From Cyanophora paradoxa (taxonomy: Eukaryota > Glaucocystophyceae > Cyanophorales > Cyanophoraceae): DNA of 64,000 bases. Positions 49,501 to 59,714 of the stretch are shown piece after piece (position 1 is the first letter of the stretch; the number at the start of each line of letters is the position of its first letter). The DNA is taken from positions 1-64,000 of the forward strand of contig QPMI01000130.1 of assembly GCA_004431415.1 (NCBI GenBank). Reading direction: 5' to 3'. The position numbers and the translations under genes are program-made. The notes under the pieces are model-generated. The model was given only the letters and a program-made list of their open reading frames with translations. It was not told the origin of the DNA and did no database searches.

Positions 49501-50297
49501 CGGGCTCCCCAGCCCCTCCGGCCCCGCCCGCTCCCCGCCCGCCCGCGCCCCCGCGCCTCCGCCGCTTCCGCCGCCGCGCCAGAGCCGCCGCGCGGGGCGT
49601 ACCCGCCCCGCCCCCGCCGCCGGCGTCGGGCGGGGAGCTGATCACGGCCGTCTCGAACCTGCCGCCGCGCTCGGCGCTGCCCTCGGCCGCGTACGGCGCG
49701 GCGGCGGCGGCCTCGCCGGGGCGGGGGGCGGCGGGAGTGGGCGCGGGCGGCCCTCGGGCTCGGGCTCCGAGGCGGCCGTGTCGCCCACTTCCCTCCCCCT
49801 CGCGGCCTCCGCCCGCGGCCCCACGCCCGCCCCTCCTCCGCCCAGCCGCGCCCCTCCGCCGGCCCCGCCTCGGTGCCCCCGCCGCCCGCCCCGAGCGCCC
49901 CTCGCGGCGGCGGCGGCGCTGAGTGATGGCGGCAGCGGGGCGCGGCGCCGCAGAGCCCCGGGGAGCGACACCCCATCTACGGCCTGCGGGAGGAGCGGGA
50001 GGGCGGGGCCCCGGGGCGGCGCTCCGACCCCCGCACCCCTACGCCTCGCCGGCGCCCCACGTCCAGGCGGCCGCGCCCCCGGCGCCGGGCGTCGCCGCCG
50101 GCTCGGCGGCGGCGACGGCGGCTGCGATCGCGGTCCGTGGGGGCGGGGCGCGGGGCGGGCGGGGGTGACGGGCGGGCGGGCAGGCGCTGCAGGCGGTGGA
50201 CCGGGAGCGGGAGGCGCGGGAGCGGGCCCCCGTCTGGGAGCGCCTCTACAGCGACCGCGCCAAGCACGCCGCCCCCCGCGGCCCCCGCCCCTTCTAG
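46521..50297 (+). CDS. Large coiled-coil protein, spliced
   Basis: Unrecognised beyond architecture. ATG at 46521 (RRKQKACG) is followed by an intron and VVSLESLHEDVQRRLEQQPL, HAHELLLEQNRAIQDSMNGL, ALKRAEEFRALAAAARTG, DEAVRRCIRRAEAEISELLE, a charged run AEEEELRRAREEAEEEARRA and GELDAARQEADGAREERDEL, then IRSLSTRLPVLQEENENHSL, GRLRALEEENRSLQAQ, LSQQSQSLLEQNKRLLSHV, AEQNQLLGLEAKTLRVLLAE, VFAETRRLLEEEAAAKRSA, LREQLLEANAALADELAKGR and ELARVKADAQRLRTERDLYR. It ends RAPVWERLYSDRAKHAAPR with the stop at 50297. Heptad-like repeats run through most exons. A cytoskeletal, centrosomal or flagellar role would be usual for such proteins but is inference. About 18 introns, many of them self-complementary. 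Confidence 0.7.
46884..46949 (+). other. 66-nt self-complementary intron (example)
   Basis: Begins GTGCGCCCGCCCGCACGGCC and ends GGCGGGGGCGGCAG. CGGCCCCGC in the first half pairs with GCGGGGCCG in the second. Confidence 0.6.
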
Positions 50298-51760
50298 CCT
50301 CGCCCCTCCCCAGCCGCCCTCCCCCGCACGGCTGCAGCCCTCCGCGCGGTGAAGGCGCCCCTTGAGCGCACACGTGCACCGACCTCTTCCTGCGCCGGCC
50401 TGTGCGCACGATGAATATTGTTCAGGATCGGACGGGCTGGGGACTTGAGATGCGGCAGAGCTCCAGAATACCCTCGATCTCGGCTGCTCCGAAATTAAAT
50501 GCACTTCTCATAGTCTGGCCAGCTAGCGCTCAGTTTCGTGATCGCTGCCAGGCTGGCCCAGTGGTTTTCACTAATCATGAGAATCTGTTTCAAAAATGTT
50601 CTATCCCATCGCATGTGCACTCGTGCGCCCGGGGCCCGGGGCCTGACGATTATCATAGTATCGGACCCTCCGAGGCTTCCCACGACGCACAATTGCAAGC
50701 CTTGAAGCGATTCCATGCCATGATGATCATGACCGTCGGACTCATGATCATGAACGCGATCAGTGTTCGCTGACTCAGGCTGAGTCATCGGCCGCGATGT
50801 CACTGAGTCACTGAGTCATCATGGCATCGGATCCGATGATCATCGATATCGGATGTCACTGAGTCAAGTTAGGTTCAACGGTTGGCGTTGAATTTAATTT
50901 CTCGCCTTGCACGAGTACTGCGGCACCGTGGCCCAGTGGCGCATGCGCAGTAACTGAGTACAACTGGCCCACTGGCCCAGTGGGGCCAGTGGCAGAGACT
51001 TCGAAGCCTTTAAAGCTCCGGGACCCTCAAGTCTGAGGCCTGACCCCGAGGGGCGGGAGGGGTACTTGCCAAGTTGGTCACATTCGCCTCAGAGTCTAAT
51101 AGTCTATTTCCTTATTCAATGATTCTATGGTACCGGTACGTACTACGGTATCAAGTATCGAGAAAAAGACTCTGCGATCTTCAGATAAAACAGCTCTAGC
51201 AGACCTACAGCTATAGCTATAGCTAAATTGCTAGACTCTAAAGAGCTTCACCGTGAATAAAATAATCTACCAAATAAAAAACCAAAGTGTGAATTACAAA
51301 TAATCGGACGGCCCCGGGCCGCCGGGCAAAGCCATGAATACATGCAAACGTTAACCGTTGAACCCTATAGCTATCTAATCAACGCTGTGCTTGATGAAGC
51401 AAGCTCACGGAGTCACGCGCAAACTGGCAGGGCGCACTGCGGCAACAACTGAATGTTTACGCATATACTATGTTATACATGGGCGAATCGAAAAAGATAA
51501 CACCAAGATTCATATAAGCTCTTGAGGCTCGCTTCAGAAAGAAACTGGTTTGACGAAAGCGTTGTCTCGGTTTCGATGTCGACGATAGCGACTGTTGATA
51601 AAACGAGGGTACTATGCATTGCAATTACAAAAAAGTTGGGCGCGAGCGGGGGCAGCGAATTCGAATGGGATGAAGGGGCGCCAGTCGCGCTGTGCAAGAT
51701 GCGCAACGAGAGCTGCAGGGGAGCCGCTCCTCGCGCCCCCGCCTATCTACGGTAGTAATC
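50298..51760. other. Intergenic, bZIP-like sites and short palindromes
   Basis: A/T-richer spacer without a gene. Five TGA(G/C)TCA sites lie at 50769-50868. ATGATCAT-type palindromes occur at about 50722-50755 and 50836-50845, GGCCCAGTGG at 50553, 50929 and 50968, and TACTACGGTA at 51141. Confidence 0.5.
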
Positions 51761-53087
51761 TCAGACTAGGGGCTCGCAGCTGAAAAAGAAACAACCGTCC
51801 CGATCGAAAAAAAGGGGGGCGCAAGGGGCGCTGGGGCGGGGCGGAAGGGGTGGCGGGGGAGGGGGGGGAAGGGGGGGGATGGGGGGATCAGAGGGCGGGG
51901 GCGGGGCGGCGAAGAGGGCGTCGTGCGGGCCCCGACGAAGAGATCCCGGAAGATCGGCAGCCGCGGGCCCGCCCCTCCGCGGCCGCCGCGTCGGCCCCTG
52001 TGGGCGGGCCTCGGCGGGGGCGGCGGCCTCGGCGGGGCCGGGGGCGGGGCCGGCGCGGGAGGCGGCCTCCGCGGCCGCGGCCGCGGCGGCGCCGACGGCC
52101 CCCGGCGAGTTCCTCCCCCGCTCCGCTGAGGTCACAGCCCCGTGCGAGAAGCGGCAGCGCGTCCCGTAGGCGCAGGTTCCTGCACGGCGGCCTCGTCGGC
52201 GCGGGGCCGCCCGGGGGCGGGGGCCCGCTCACCGTAGGTCCAGAACTGAATGCAGGGCGAGCTCTTGTACTTGGGGTGCCTGCGAGTGGCGCTCAGCGGG
52301 GCGGGGCGGCGGGAGCGGGGGCGGGGCGCTCGGACCGGGGCAGGGGCCGCATCTCGGCGAGGCCGTGGGCGAACTGGCACTTGGAGCCGTAGCGGCACGC
52401 CCCCTTCTCCTCGAAGTTCTTGCACAGCTCCGTCTGCGCGCCCCGCCCTCAGACCCCCGCCCCCACGCCCCGCCCCGCCCCGCCCCCGCTCGCACGCGCC
52501 TTGTAAAGGTGCGTCCTCCCCGCGCGGGGGTCGTGGGCGCCGGGGGAGGGCGGGAGCGCGGCGCCGGCGGCGGCGGCGATCGGGGAGCTCTGGGGCGGGG
52601 AGGAGCAGAGGGAGGGGGGCGAGGAGGCGGCGGAGGGGGGCGAGAAGAGGGGCGCGGCGGCGTCGGCGGACTCGCACGAGGAGAGAGAGCACGTGGGCGA
52701 GGCGGCACGCGGGCCGTCGCCCGCCCGCCCCCCCGCCCCGCGCCCCGCCCCGCCCTGCGACACCTCCAAGGGCAGGGGGGCGGGGAGGGTGCTCGCGGGG
52801 CGGGCGGGGCCGAGGCCGGCCTTGGCGGCGAGCTCGACGATCTGCTGCTGGAGGGCTGCCTGCTGGAGCTGCAGCACGAGCTGCTGCTGCGCCGACGCGT
52901 ACGAGGCCGCCAGCGCCCTCAGGTCGCTGCCGGGCGCCCATGGCCGGTCCATGGCGCCGGCAGCCGGGTGCGGGATCCGCGCAGACTGCCCCTGCAGGTA
53001 GTTGAGCTGGTAAGCCACGGCGGCGAGCTCCGGGTTGCGCTGGAACTCGGCGAGCCCGGCCGTGAGGCTGCTCAGCGCGCTCTGCAT
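51761..53087 (-). CDS. Tandem CCCH zinc-finger protein, tristetraprolin type, spliced
   Basis: RNA-binding protein of the TTP/ZFP36 group, which binds AU-rich 3' UTR elements and recruits deadenylases. Reading leftward: ATG at 53087 with a Gln/Leu-rich helical N-terminus ([20 protein letters not shown]), a Ser/Pro linker ([20 protein letters not shown]), then finger 1 [20 protein letters not shown] followed by HGLAEMRP, and finger 2 [14 protein letters not shown], spliced to [14 protein letters not shown]. Both fingers have the CX8CX5CX3H spacing and the KYK-type lead-in residue pattern. Finger 2 is split by an intron between WTYG and TCAYG. A Gly/Ala/Pro-rich tail ends at the stop at 51761. 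Upstream exons are possible, since the frame is open 5' of 53087. Confidence 0.9.
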
Positions 53088-56000
53088 CTCCGCGCTCGCG
53101 CGGCGCTCGAGGCACCCGTTGCTCGCGCGCACTGTGAGAAATGCGTCTGTGCACGTGAGATCGGGCAGACTTCGACAAGGTTTACTTCGGCAAATTCTTA
53201 CCGTCACCACCGCGCGTCTGCCAAGGCTGATGCGAATCTCGGCGAGCTCGCCAGCTGCAGCAGATCCAGTGACCGCGGCCGTCGGACGTGTCTGACCTGA
53301 CTCGGCGAGGCTTTGAGGGCGGTGCCACTGGGCCACCGTGGCAGCTGCAGCCTGCAGGTCGATCCGATAATAAGCTGGCCGACGTACAAGCTCGAGGGTA
53401 GTAGTAGTCGTGATCGATGATACGTACAGTTGCACCGTGGCACGTTAAACGTATATTTCAAGTTTCGGTAAAGTAGTACTCGCCGAGTCGCACAGCGCGC
53501 AGCTTCGAATTCAAGGGTGTATGCGTACGTATACGTATACGTACTACGGTATCGATTTCGATCCGATGATCGCGATATCGATATCGCGTTATCGATACAC
53601 GTATATATATACGCGTACGCCCGGCTAATGCGACTTAACTGCGAGTACGTGTATATATATATATATAACGCGTGCAGCTAATATACTATGATTCGCATTT
53701 GCGAATACGTATACGTGTACTAGTACTGCTGGTATACGTACTAGCTATATAGATCTAGACTGCGAATACTGTATTAATACGGATCCGGATACGTATATGT
53801 GAACGTAATTCAACGTATACGTAAACGTTTACGCATAAACGTAAACGTACTACGGTACCCGGTATACGTACGCGTGTGCGGACTAGCTGCGCAATACTAG
53901 TCGACGTCCGATTTGCAATCACCGCAGTGACGTCGACGTCCGACGGTCGACTCATGAGTCATGATCAGCCTGGCAGTCCGAGGTAGGGCTGGGCACAGTC
54001 CGACTTTTCCCCCACCGGGTCGGTGGGCCCGCTGACTGTTACCCACCGGTGGCGGTCGGTGGAGGTGGGGGTACGTGCTACAGTGCGTGAAAATTGACAG
54101 GAAATTTAAATACGCTAAATTCTGCACATTTGTTTTTTGGTGAATTACGTATATACTGGCCACAGTCTCTAGACACCGGCCAGCACTGCGGGGGCTGCCC
54201 AGGGGGCATAAAGACAAAAAAGCAAAATAACTAAGACAAGACCACGAAGAAAGATAAGACAAAGAGCCAGAATCGACAATAAAAAAGGAAAGACACAGAG
54301 CTCGAGACAGATCGATAGCGAGAAGAGACGATAAATCGAGCAGATCTAGGGACAGAGGATAACTGACACGAATTCGAAGAAGAGCCAGAGCTAGACAGCT
54401 TCAAGGCGCTACGTATATACGCGCCTACTCTGTTCCCAACTGTCTAAAGCAAGTGCTTTGGGGCGAGTTCAAGCCAGTTGTGGGGGAGGCCGGGGTGGTT
54501 GATGCATATGCTCAGAATTCGAAGGGGTACGTACATGGGATATCGCGATCGATGGCGTATGTATACCGCCCCACAACTACCGCCCCATACAAGTACCCCG
54601 ATACAGTACCCCCCACAACTACCGCCCCATACAAGCCTAGGCCTCAAGTTTTTTAAAACGCGGTAATTTGGTACCGCGGTACTACGGTATTTTGACCACC
54701 CCCGGGCCGGAGTTTTTAACGCGGTAATTTATGCCGCGGTAATTTAGTGCCACACGGTAGATTGTGGGTGCGTAGCGCCTTCAGCTTGCAATTAATATTG
54801 AAGCTGTACACAATGCACTACTACACATGTGCAGAATTTAGCGTATTTCTTGTCAATTTTCACGTGCACGCACTGCATGTCTACGCACGGTACTACGGTA
54901 GCACGTACTCCCCCCGACCGCCGCGCCACCGGTGGGTAACAGTCAGCAATATTTTCCGCAAAACGGTACCGGTAAATTATCAAGGAATCGAAATGATCGG
55001 ATTGGCAATCTCAATTACGATAGTATCTATAAGTTATGATCATGAATCATGATTAGGGTTGACCGTCGGACCGTCATGATCACCAGTGATCATGACTACA
55101 CTGAGTGGCCCAGTGGCAGTGACTCACCACAGCTCGGTTTTTTTACCGGTCGACCCGACAGGGCCGACACGGCCGAATATCCGGTTTCGTTAAATTCCCC
55201 TCGGGTATTCAGAATTCCCCGGCGCAAGCTATCATCGTATAGCTAGTGCATTCTACCCGGTAGCTTGACGGCTACAACGTCCTGCAGCGCGACTAGCCGG
55301 CGTGCATCGGGTGAAAAGTTATCGCGATCGCCGGCTACCCTTGCCCATATCCGGGCCGTGTTGGGTCGATTAGGAAACAAAACGAGCTGTGCACGTGGTG
55401 GCACCGCCGGCCGAGCGCGCCGCGCGGGCCGCGCGCAGGGTTCCGGCCGAAAACTTTTTCGAAAAATGAAACAAAATTTTTTGTAAAATGTTTTGCAAAA
55501 TGTTTTGCAAACTTTTTTGGTCTCGGCTGGACGCTCAAAAAAGTTTGCACGAGAAAATATTCGGGGGGCCCTTTTCTCGTGCAGAACACGTCGTAATAAA
55601 CTTCCTATACGTATCTCTTGCATATGCGATAGGGGCACTCTGCACGTCGATAAGGTTCAGACCTCACTGTACCCCTGGCGAGCCCTAGGAAATTCATGAG
55701 TGTGCCTTCGCCCAAATGGGCTCGAAATAAAACTTCTGACCACTTCCCATGCTACAAGAATGTTAAGAGGACCTTAAGAGCACGTTTAGAGCGCGTTTGC
55801 GCGCCTCTGGAACGTGCCTTCTCGTTTGTATGGCAAAAGTTTTTGGGAAATCTTTCAAAAATGTTTAAAATAGTTTTAAATTTTTTTGGGGGTCTCCTGG
55901 GCCCACAAAAAATTTTGGAACTCTGGCCGCGCGGCGAGCTGCAGGCTGCAGCTGTGCGCATGCACGTGCGCATGCATGCGCATGCGCACGGTTGACGTCG

Positions 56001-56897
56001 ACCGTCACGCGCGCCGCGGCGCGTGTCCGACGGTCGGACCGTCGAGTCCCTGAGATGCCATCATATTTAAGAACTAGCCTAGTAGTAGTACTTTAAGAAC
56101 GGCCCGGCGGAAACTCCGCGACTCCGCGACTCCGCCATAGGCGGGTCAGCCGCTAGTACCCTTCTCCATACAAAAATCCCGTTAAAGAGTATCAAATATT
56201 CGTCAAAGTGCACTGGCAGGTCTGACGAATATAGACAAAATAAAGACGCTGTCGAAGATTCCTACGTACTGTATACGTTTACAGTACCGTAGAGCAGGAA
56301 AATACTGGGCTCCAGTACTAGTATTTCCCTGCTGCTAAGCTGCCCCATACAGTACCCCCTAAAATTATCGCCCCATACAAGCCTGACAAGATTTTGGTCC
56401 ACTAATTTCGGGCTCCAGTATTTTGCCGAAGGGAGGGCCAAGTTCTCTAGTCCACTAATTTCCGGCCCACTATTTTCCTGCTCTACGGTAGTAGACTCGC
56501 CGTCGGACTCCCTCATCGTCCACGATTCGTCCATCGTCCTTCGCATCGTCCATCGTCCATCGTCCATCGTCGATCGTACGCGTCCGGATCCATTCGTTGA
56601 CACATGGAAAAACAACAAAAATCCTCCGAAAATTAAACGAAAAAAACACGGACAGTCTTCGATTCGAGATATCCCCAGTGATTCCCCACTCCCGAGTCCT
56701 GCAAACTTTGAAAGCTTCAAGGCCAAAACAAGCTTAAGACTCTGATATATCGATCATGAGACATGTACATATATAACGCGTGCAAACTTTAAGTCTTATC
56801 GAATTCAATCAAGCGGAGATGGCATGGAGGCAGCAGCCTCCACATGTACATGCGGCAGCGAGCCTGCAGCAGATGTACTGGTAGATGCGGTGCAGGC
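53088..56897. other. Long A/T-rich intergenic region with palindromes and repeats
   Basis: Nearly 3.8 kb without a credible gene. From 53450 to 53900 the DNA is dominated by TACGTATACGTA-like palindromes and TATATATA. CACAACTACCGCCCCATACA is repeated at 54572 and 54614, and CGCCCCATACAAGCCT occurs again at about 56370. Two related A/T-rich blocks with TTTTTTGGTCTC-like and TTTGGGGGTCTCC cores lie near 55440-55580 and 55830-55925. A CATCGTC microsatellite is at 56516-56572. TACTACGGTA occurs four times. Confidence 0.5.
56516..56572. repeat. CATCGTC microsatellite
   Basis: Irregular 7-bp repeats: TCGTCCATCGTCCATCGTC and variants. Confidence 0.75.
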
Positions 56898-58441
56898 CTA
56901 GGGCCAGATGCTGCGGGCACGATGGTGGCTCTCGTCCTGCCCCTCCCCAAGGGGCGCCCCCTCGAACGAGATGCGCCCGTAGAGCTCCCGGCAGTGCTCG
57001 TCACACGCCAGCAGCCTGCCGCAGTGCGCCGGCACGCGCCCATGATCAGCAAAGGCATCCATCGCGAGCTCGAGCTCGGACGTCGACGCCTCCCTTCAGC
57101 TTTCGCACGCACTCCGGTACAAGCAGCGCTTGCGGCTCCGGGGGGAGGGCCAGCCTCGAGAGCCCGCAGTAGCTGCGCGACGCCGATGTCGCCTCAGGAC
57201 GGCACTGGGGGAGAGCACAAGCATGCGCGAGGGAGGGGGGGGAGGGGGGAGGGAGGGAAAAGGTGGGGGGTGGGGGGGGGGTGGGGGGGGTGGGGGTGGG
57301 GGGGGTGGGGGGGTGGGGGGGGGTGGGGGGGGGGGCGCGAACGGGGTGTGGACCTGCACCGAAGAAGAGGGGAATGAGGGTGCGGGGGCGCGGGGGCAGG
57401 GGGAAGGCGGGGGCGGACGTGGACGGCGGGGCCGGCGAGGTGCTGGACGACCGCCTGCATGCCCGCCGCGTGCACTGCCAGCAGCGCGCGCCGCCCCGCC
57501 CCCCGCACCCGCTCCTCCACCAGCCGCCGCGCCGCCGCCCCGCAACGCCTGCCGCCCACCACTCAGAGGGGCCCCACGGGCGCCCAGGGGCCCGCGCCCA
57601 GAGGGGCGCCCAGCGGCCCGGTGCGCTGGCCGTGCGGAACTGGAAGCAGGCCTCCTTCGCCTCGGGGTACACGGCCCGGAAGGCGCTCCTGGGTCGCGGA
57701 AAGGAGCAGGTCGCGCGGGCTCGGCGGTCCGGCGGCGCGCGGCGCGCGCACTCATACTCGAAGTCGAGCTGAGGGAAGCGGCGGAGGGCCTCCTCCCGCG
57801 GCGCTGCCCGAGGCGTGAGGCGCGAGACAGGAGGCACGCGGGGCCGGGCCGGCGCGCTCTCGTCGAGCCAGATGCGGGGCTGGTCCGAGCCCGTGCGCTT
57901 TCTCTCCTCGGCATAGTGGGGGTCGTGCTCGGGCAGCCACTCGCTCAAGCCCCGCTCGATCTGCGCGAGCGTGGGCGGGACCGATGGCCGAGATCGCTGC
58001 GTCCGCACGGGCCTTGATCTTGATGTTCAGAGCAGCGCTGTCGACCGCGACCATCAGCGCGCGGATGCGCAATGAAATGGCGCGGCCGGGCGGGGCGGAC
58101 GCGAGGGGCGCCACGGTTTGGATGACGCGATAGAAAGGTGAAGAATAGATCTCTTGGATGCCACTGTCTTTCAGGCGTTTGGCTAGCTCCAAAGCCTGGA
58201 GCTCGCCACGGGCGCTCTGCGGGGCAGGTGCAGTGAGCGGCAGCAAGAAACGCGCGACGAAACCGAACCAAAGGCGGGTCCAAGGCGCGCGCGGGCTTCG
58301 AGCTCATCCACGCTCCTCCATCCACCTGGTGCAATGCGCATGCGCACCTGAGCAATGCACATTCATGCACAGCACAATGCGTACCTGATCAATACGCTCT
58401 CCGTGGCGGACGATGTGCACGACGAGGCCTTCTCCAGGCAT
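56898..58441 (-). CDS. Histidine phosphatase (phosphoglycerate mutase-like), spliced
   Basis: Histidine phosphatase superfamily protein, near the UBASH3/TFC7 group by its N-terminal motif. Reading leftward, ATG at 58441 gives PGEGLVVHIVRHGERIDQ with the RHGE catalytic motif, then a GTACGC intron, and LQALELAKRLKDSGIQEIYS with SPFYRVIQTVAPLAS (phosphate-binding Arg). Later exons give GLSEWLPEHDPHYAEERKRT, FPQLDFEYEC, RAVYPEAKEACFQFRTA and LLAVHAAGMQAVVQHLAGPA (the second catalytic His in the usual VxH position), and the C-terminus SELELAMDAFADHGRVPAHC ... GEGQDESHHRARSIWP with stop at 56898-56900. Catalytic residues are present. One intron is an extraordinary C tract on the coding strand (57210-57345). 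Substrate not predictable. Confidence 0.8.
57210..57345. repeat. G/C homopurine tract inside an intron
   Basis: On the plus strand an almost uninterrupted series of G runs separated by single A or T (GGGTGGGGGGGGGTGGGGGT and similar). On the coding strand it is a polypyrimidine intron of the histidine phosphatase gene. It has many potential G-quadruplex units. Confidence 0.85.
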
Positions 58442-58727
58442 CTCAACGTCGACGTCGTCCTCTGGTGCAAGCCAGCGCTCGGCAATGACAAGCCGGAGTT
58501 TGCCAAGTAATATTCAATGATTAGCGCTCGCTCACGGCGGCCGACGCGGCCGTGGATAGATACAGTGCCCGGCTCTTGGCCTTCTGCTAGTTTCTACGAC
58601 GACGACGACGAACGTCGATGCCGGGGTACAGAAGCATCGAGCGCAAGATGGTACGTCCGCGCCCTCGCCGTCGTGCTCTGGGCTGCGCCGAAGGCGCCAC
58701 GGGACGTGTAGCTCGCTTTCTGTCCGT

Positions 58728-59103
58728 ATGAGACCGGTCTTTGACTAGCGCTCGTGCTCAGGCGGGCGAAGGCGTTCCTTTCTCGAGCCCGGTGTCGATG
58801 GCGCTCTATCCGACACTGGCGACGCTTTTCATGGGAGTCGGGCTGCTTCTGCTCGCCTCCTTCTTCGTGTGCGTTCGAGCCGCGCATCTGGAGCTCTCCG
58901 ACGCTGACCGACAGCACACAGGTACGAGGTCACCAGCAACAAGTACACCCGGAAGATCGAGCGGGAAGGCGCCATCGCCGCGGGCGCTTCCGTGTTCCTG
59001 GGTGCGCCCCGATGGGCAGTGTGTTCTCGTCCTCGCTCACCCTCGCCGGCGCTCAGGCTTCGGCATCGTCTTCTTGTTGAACTCCCAGAATGTGTTCGTA
59101 TAG
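58728..59103 (+). CDS. TMEM258: TMEM258/OST5, oligosaccharyltransferase subunit, spliced
   Basis: Small two-pass ER membrane subunit of the oligosaccharyltransferase that N-glycosylates proteins. Exons give SSPVSMALYPTLATLFMGVG with LLLLASFFV (TM1), YEVTSNKYTRKIEREGAIAA with GASVFLG, and FGIVFLLNSQNVFV (TM2), stop at 59101-59103. The FFVYEVTS-KYTR block and the second hydrophobic segment match TMEM258 closely. The ATG at 58728 (MRP) followed by a 25-nt intron is chosen because the SPV residues upstream of MALYP are conserved in relatives; an alternative start is the ATG at 58799. The two later introns start GTGCG and are GC-rich. Length is about 75 aa, normal for the family. Confidence 0.88.
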
Positions 59104-59714
59104 CCTTCTGCGCTCCCTCGTCCCCGTAGTTAGGCAGGTGTAGTCAAACAGGGCCATTCCATCCTCGCCGCCTGCCCGGCAATCGGGCAGCGGCACCACG
59201 GGGCCGCAGGGCGTCATTGGTCCATCTTTTTGATCCGCAGACTGTGTACCGCCTGTGTGGTACCTGCTGCAGCACGCTCCGCGACCGCGGCAGGTCGCGC
59301 GCCGGAGACCGGAGATCTGGATTCCCAATTAGAAGCAAAGAGAGACTACTTTCTCTCGTCACTGATTTTCTTTTGCTTTCTTTTATATGCATGCCGTACT
59401 GTGCGTGAGGAAGGCCTTCAATTCTGCAGCAGCGCCGCCACCTCGGATCAAATGTGGTTCTCGAAGCGGGCGAGGCCTAGCTATAGGTGGCGTGGCGGAT
59501 TGCCGCCGCCCTAAGTTCATCGATCCGGGTCCCTGCTAGGCTTCCTACCCGTAACTGCCGCGAGATTCAATTGCAACGATTTACCCCTAACCGCCGCCGC
59601 GGGAAAGCGAGGGTCTAGGTAGGTGCACGTGCACGTGCAGCCTAGGCCTTGTGTACCGTTTACGAAGTTGTAGGCTTGAGAAGCGGTAGCCGGCGCGCTG
59701 GAGCGGCCGCGGCC
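59104..59714. other. Intergenic, no gene seen
   Basis: About 610 bp with short unrecognisable frames and two GTGCACGTGCACGTGCA-type repeats near 59622-59638 (CACGTG sites) before the ankyrin gene. Confidence 0.4.

Noticed and set aside
46884-49922. A 1,012-codon open frame on the plus strand
   Set aside because: It reads straight through several GC-rich introns of the coiled-coil gene; the coherent coiled-coil segments change frame at GTGCG...CAG boundaries.
52365-53300. 311-codon plus-strand open frame
   Set aside because: Antisense shadow of the CCCH zinc-finger gene.
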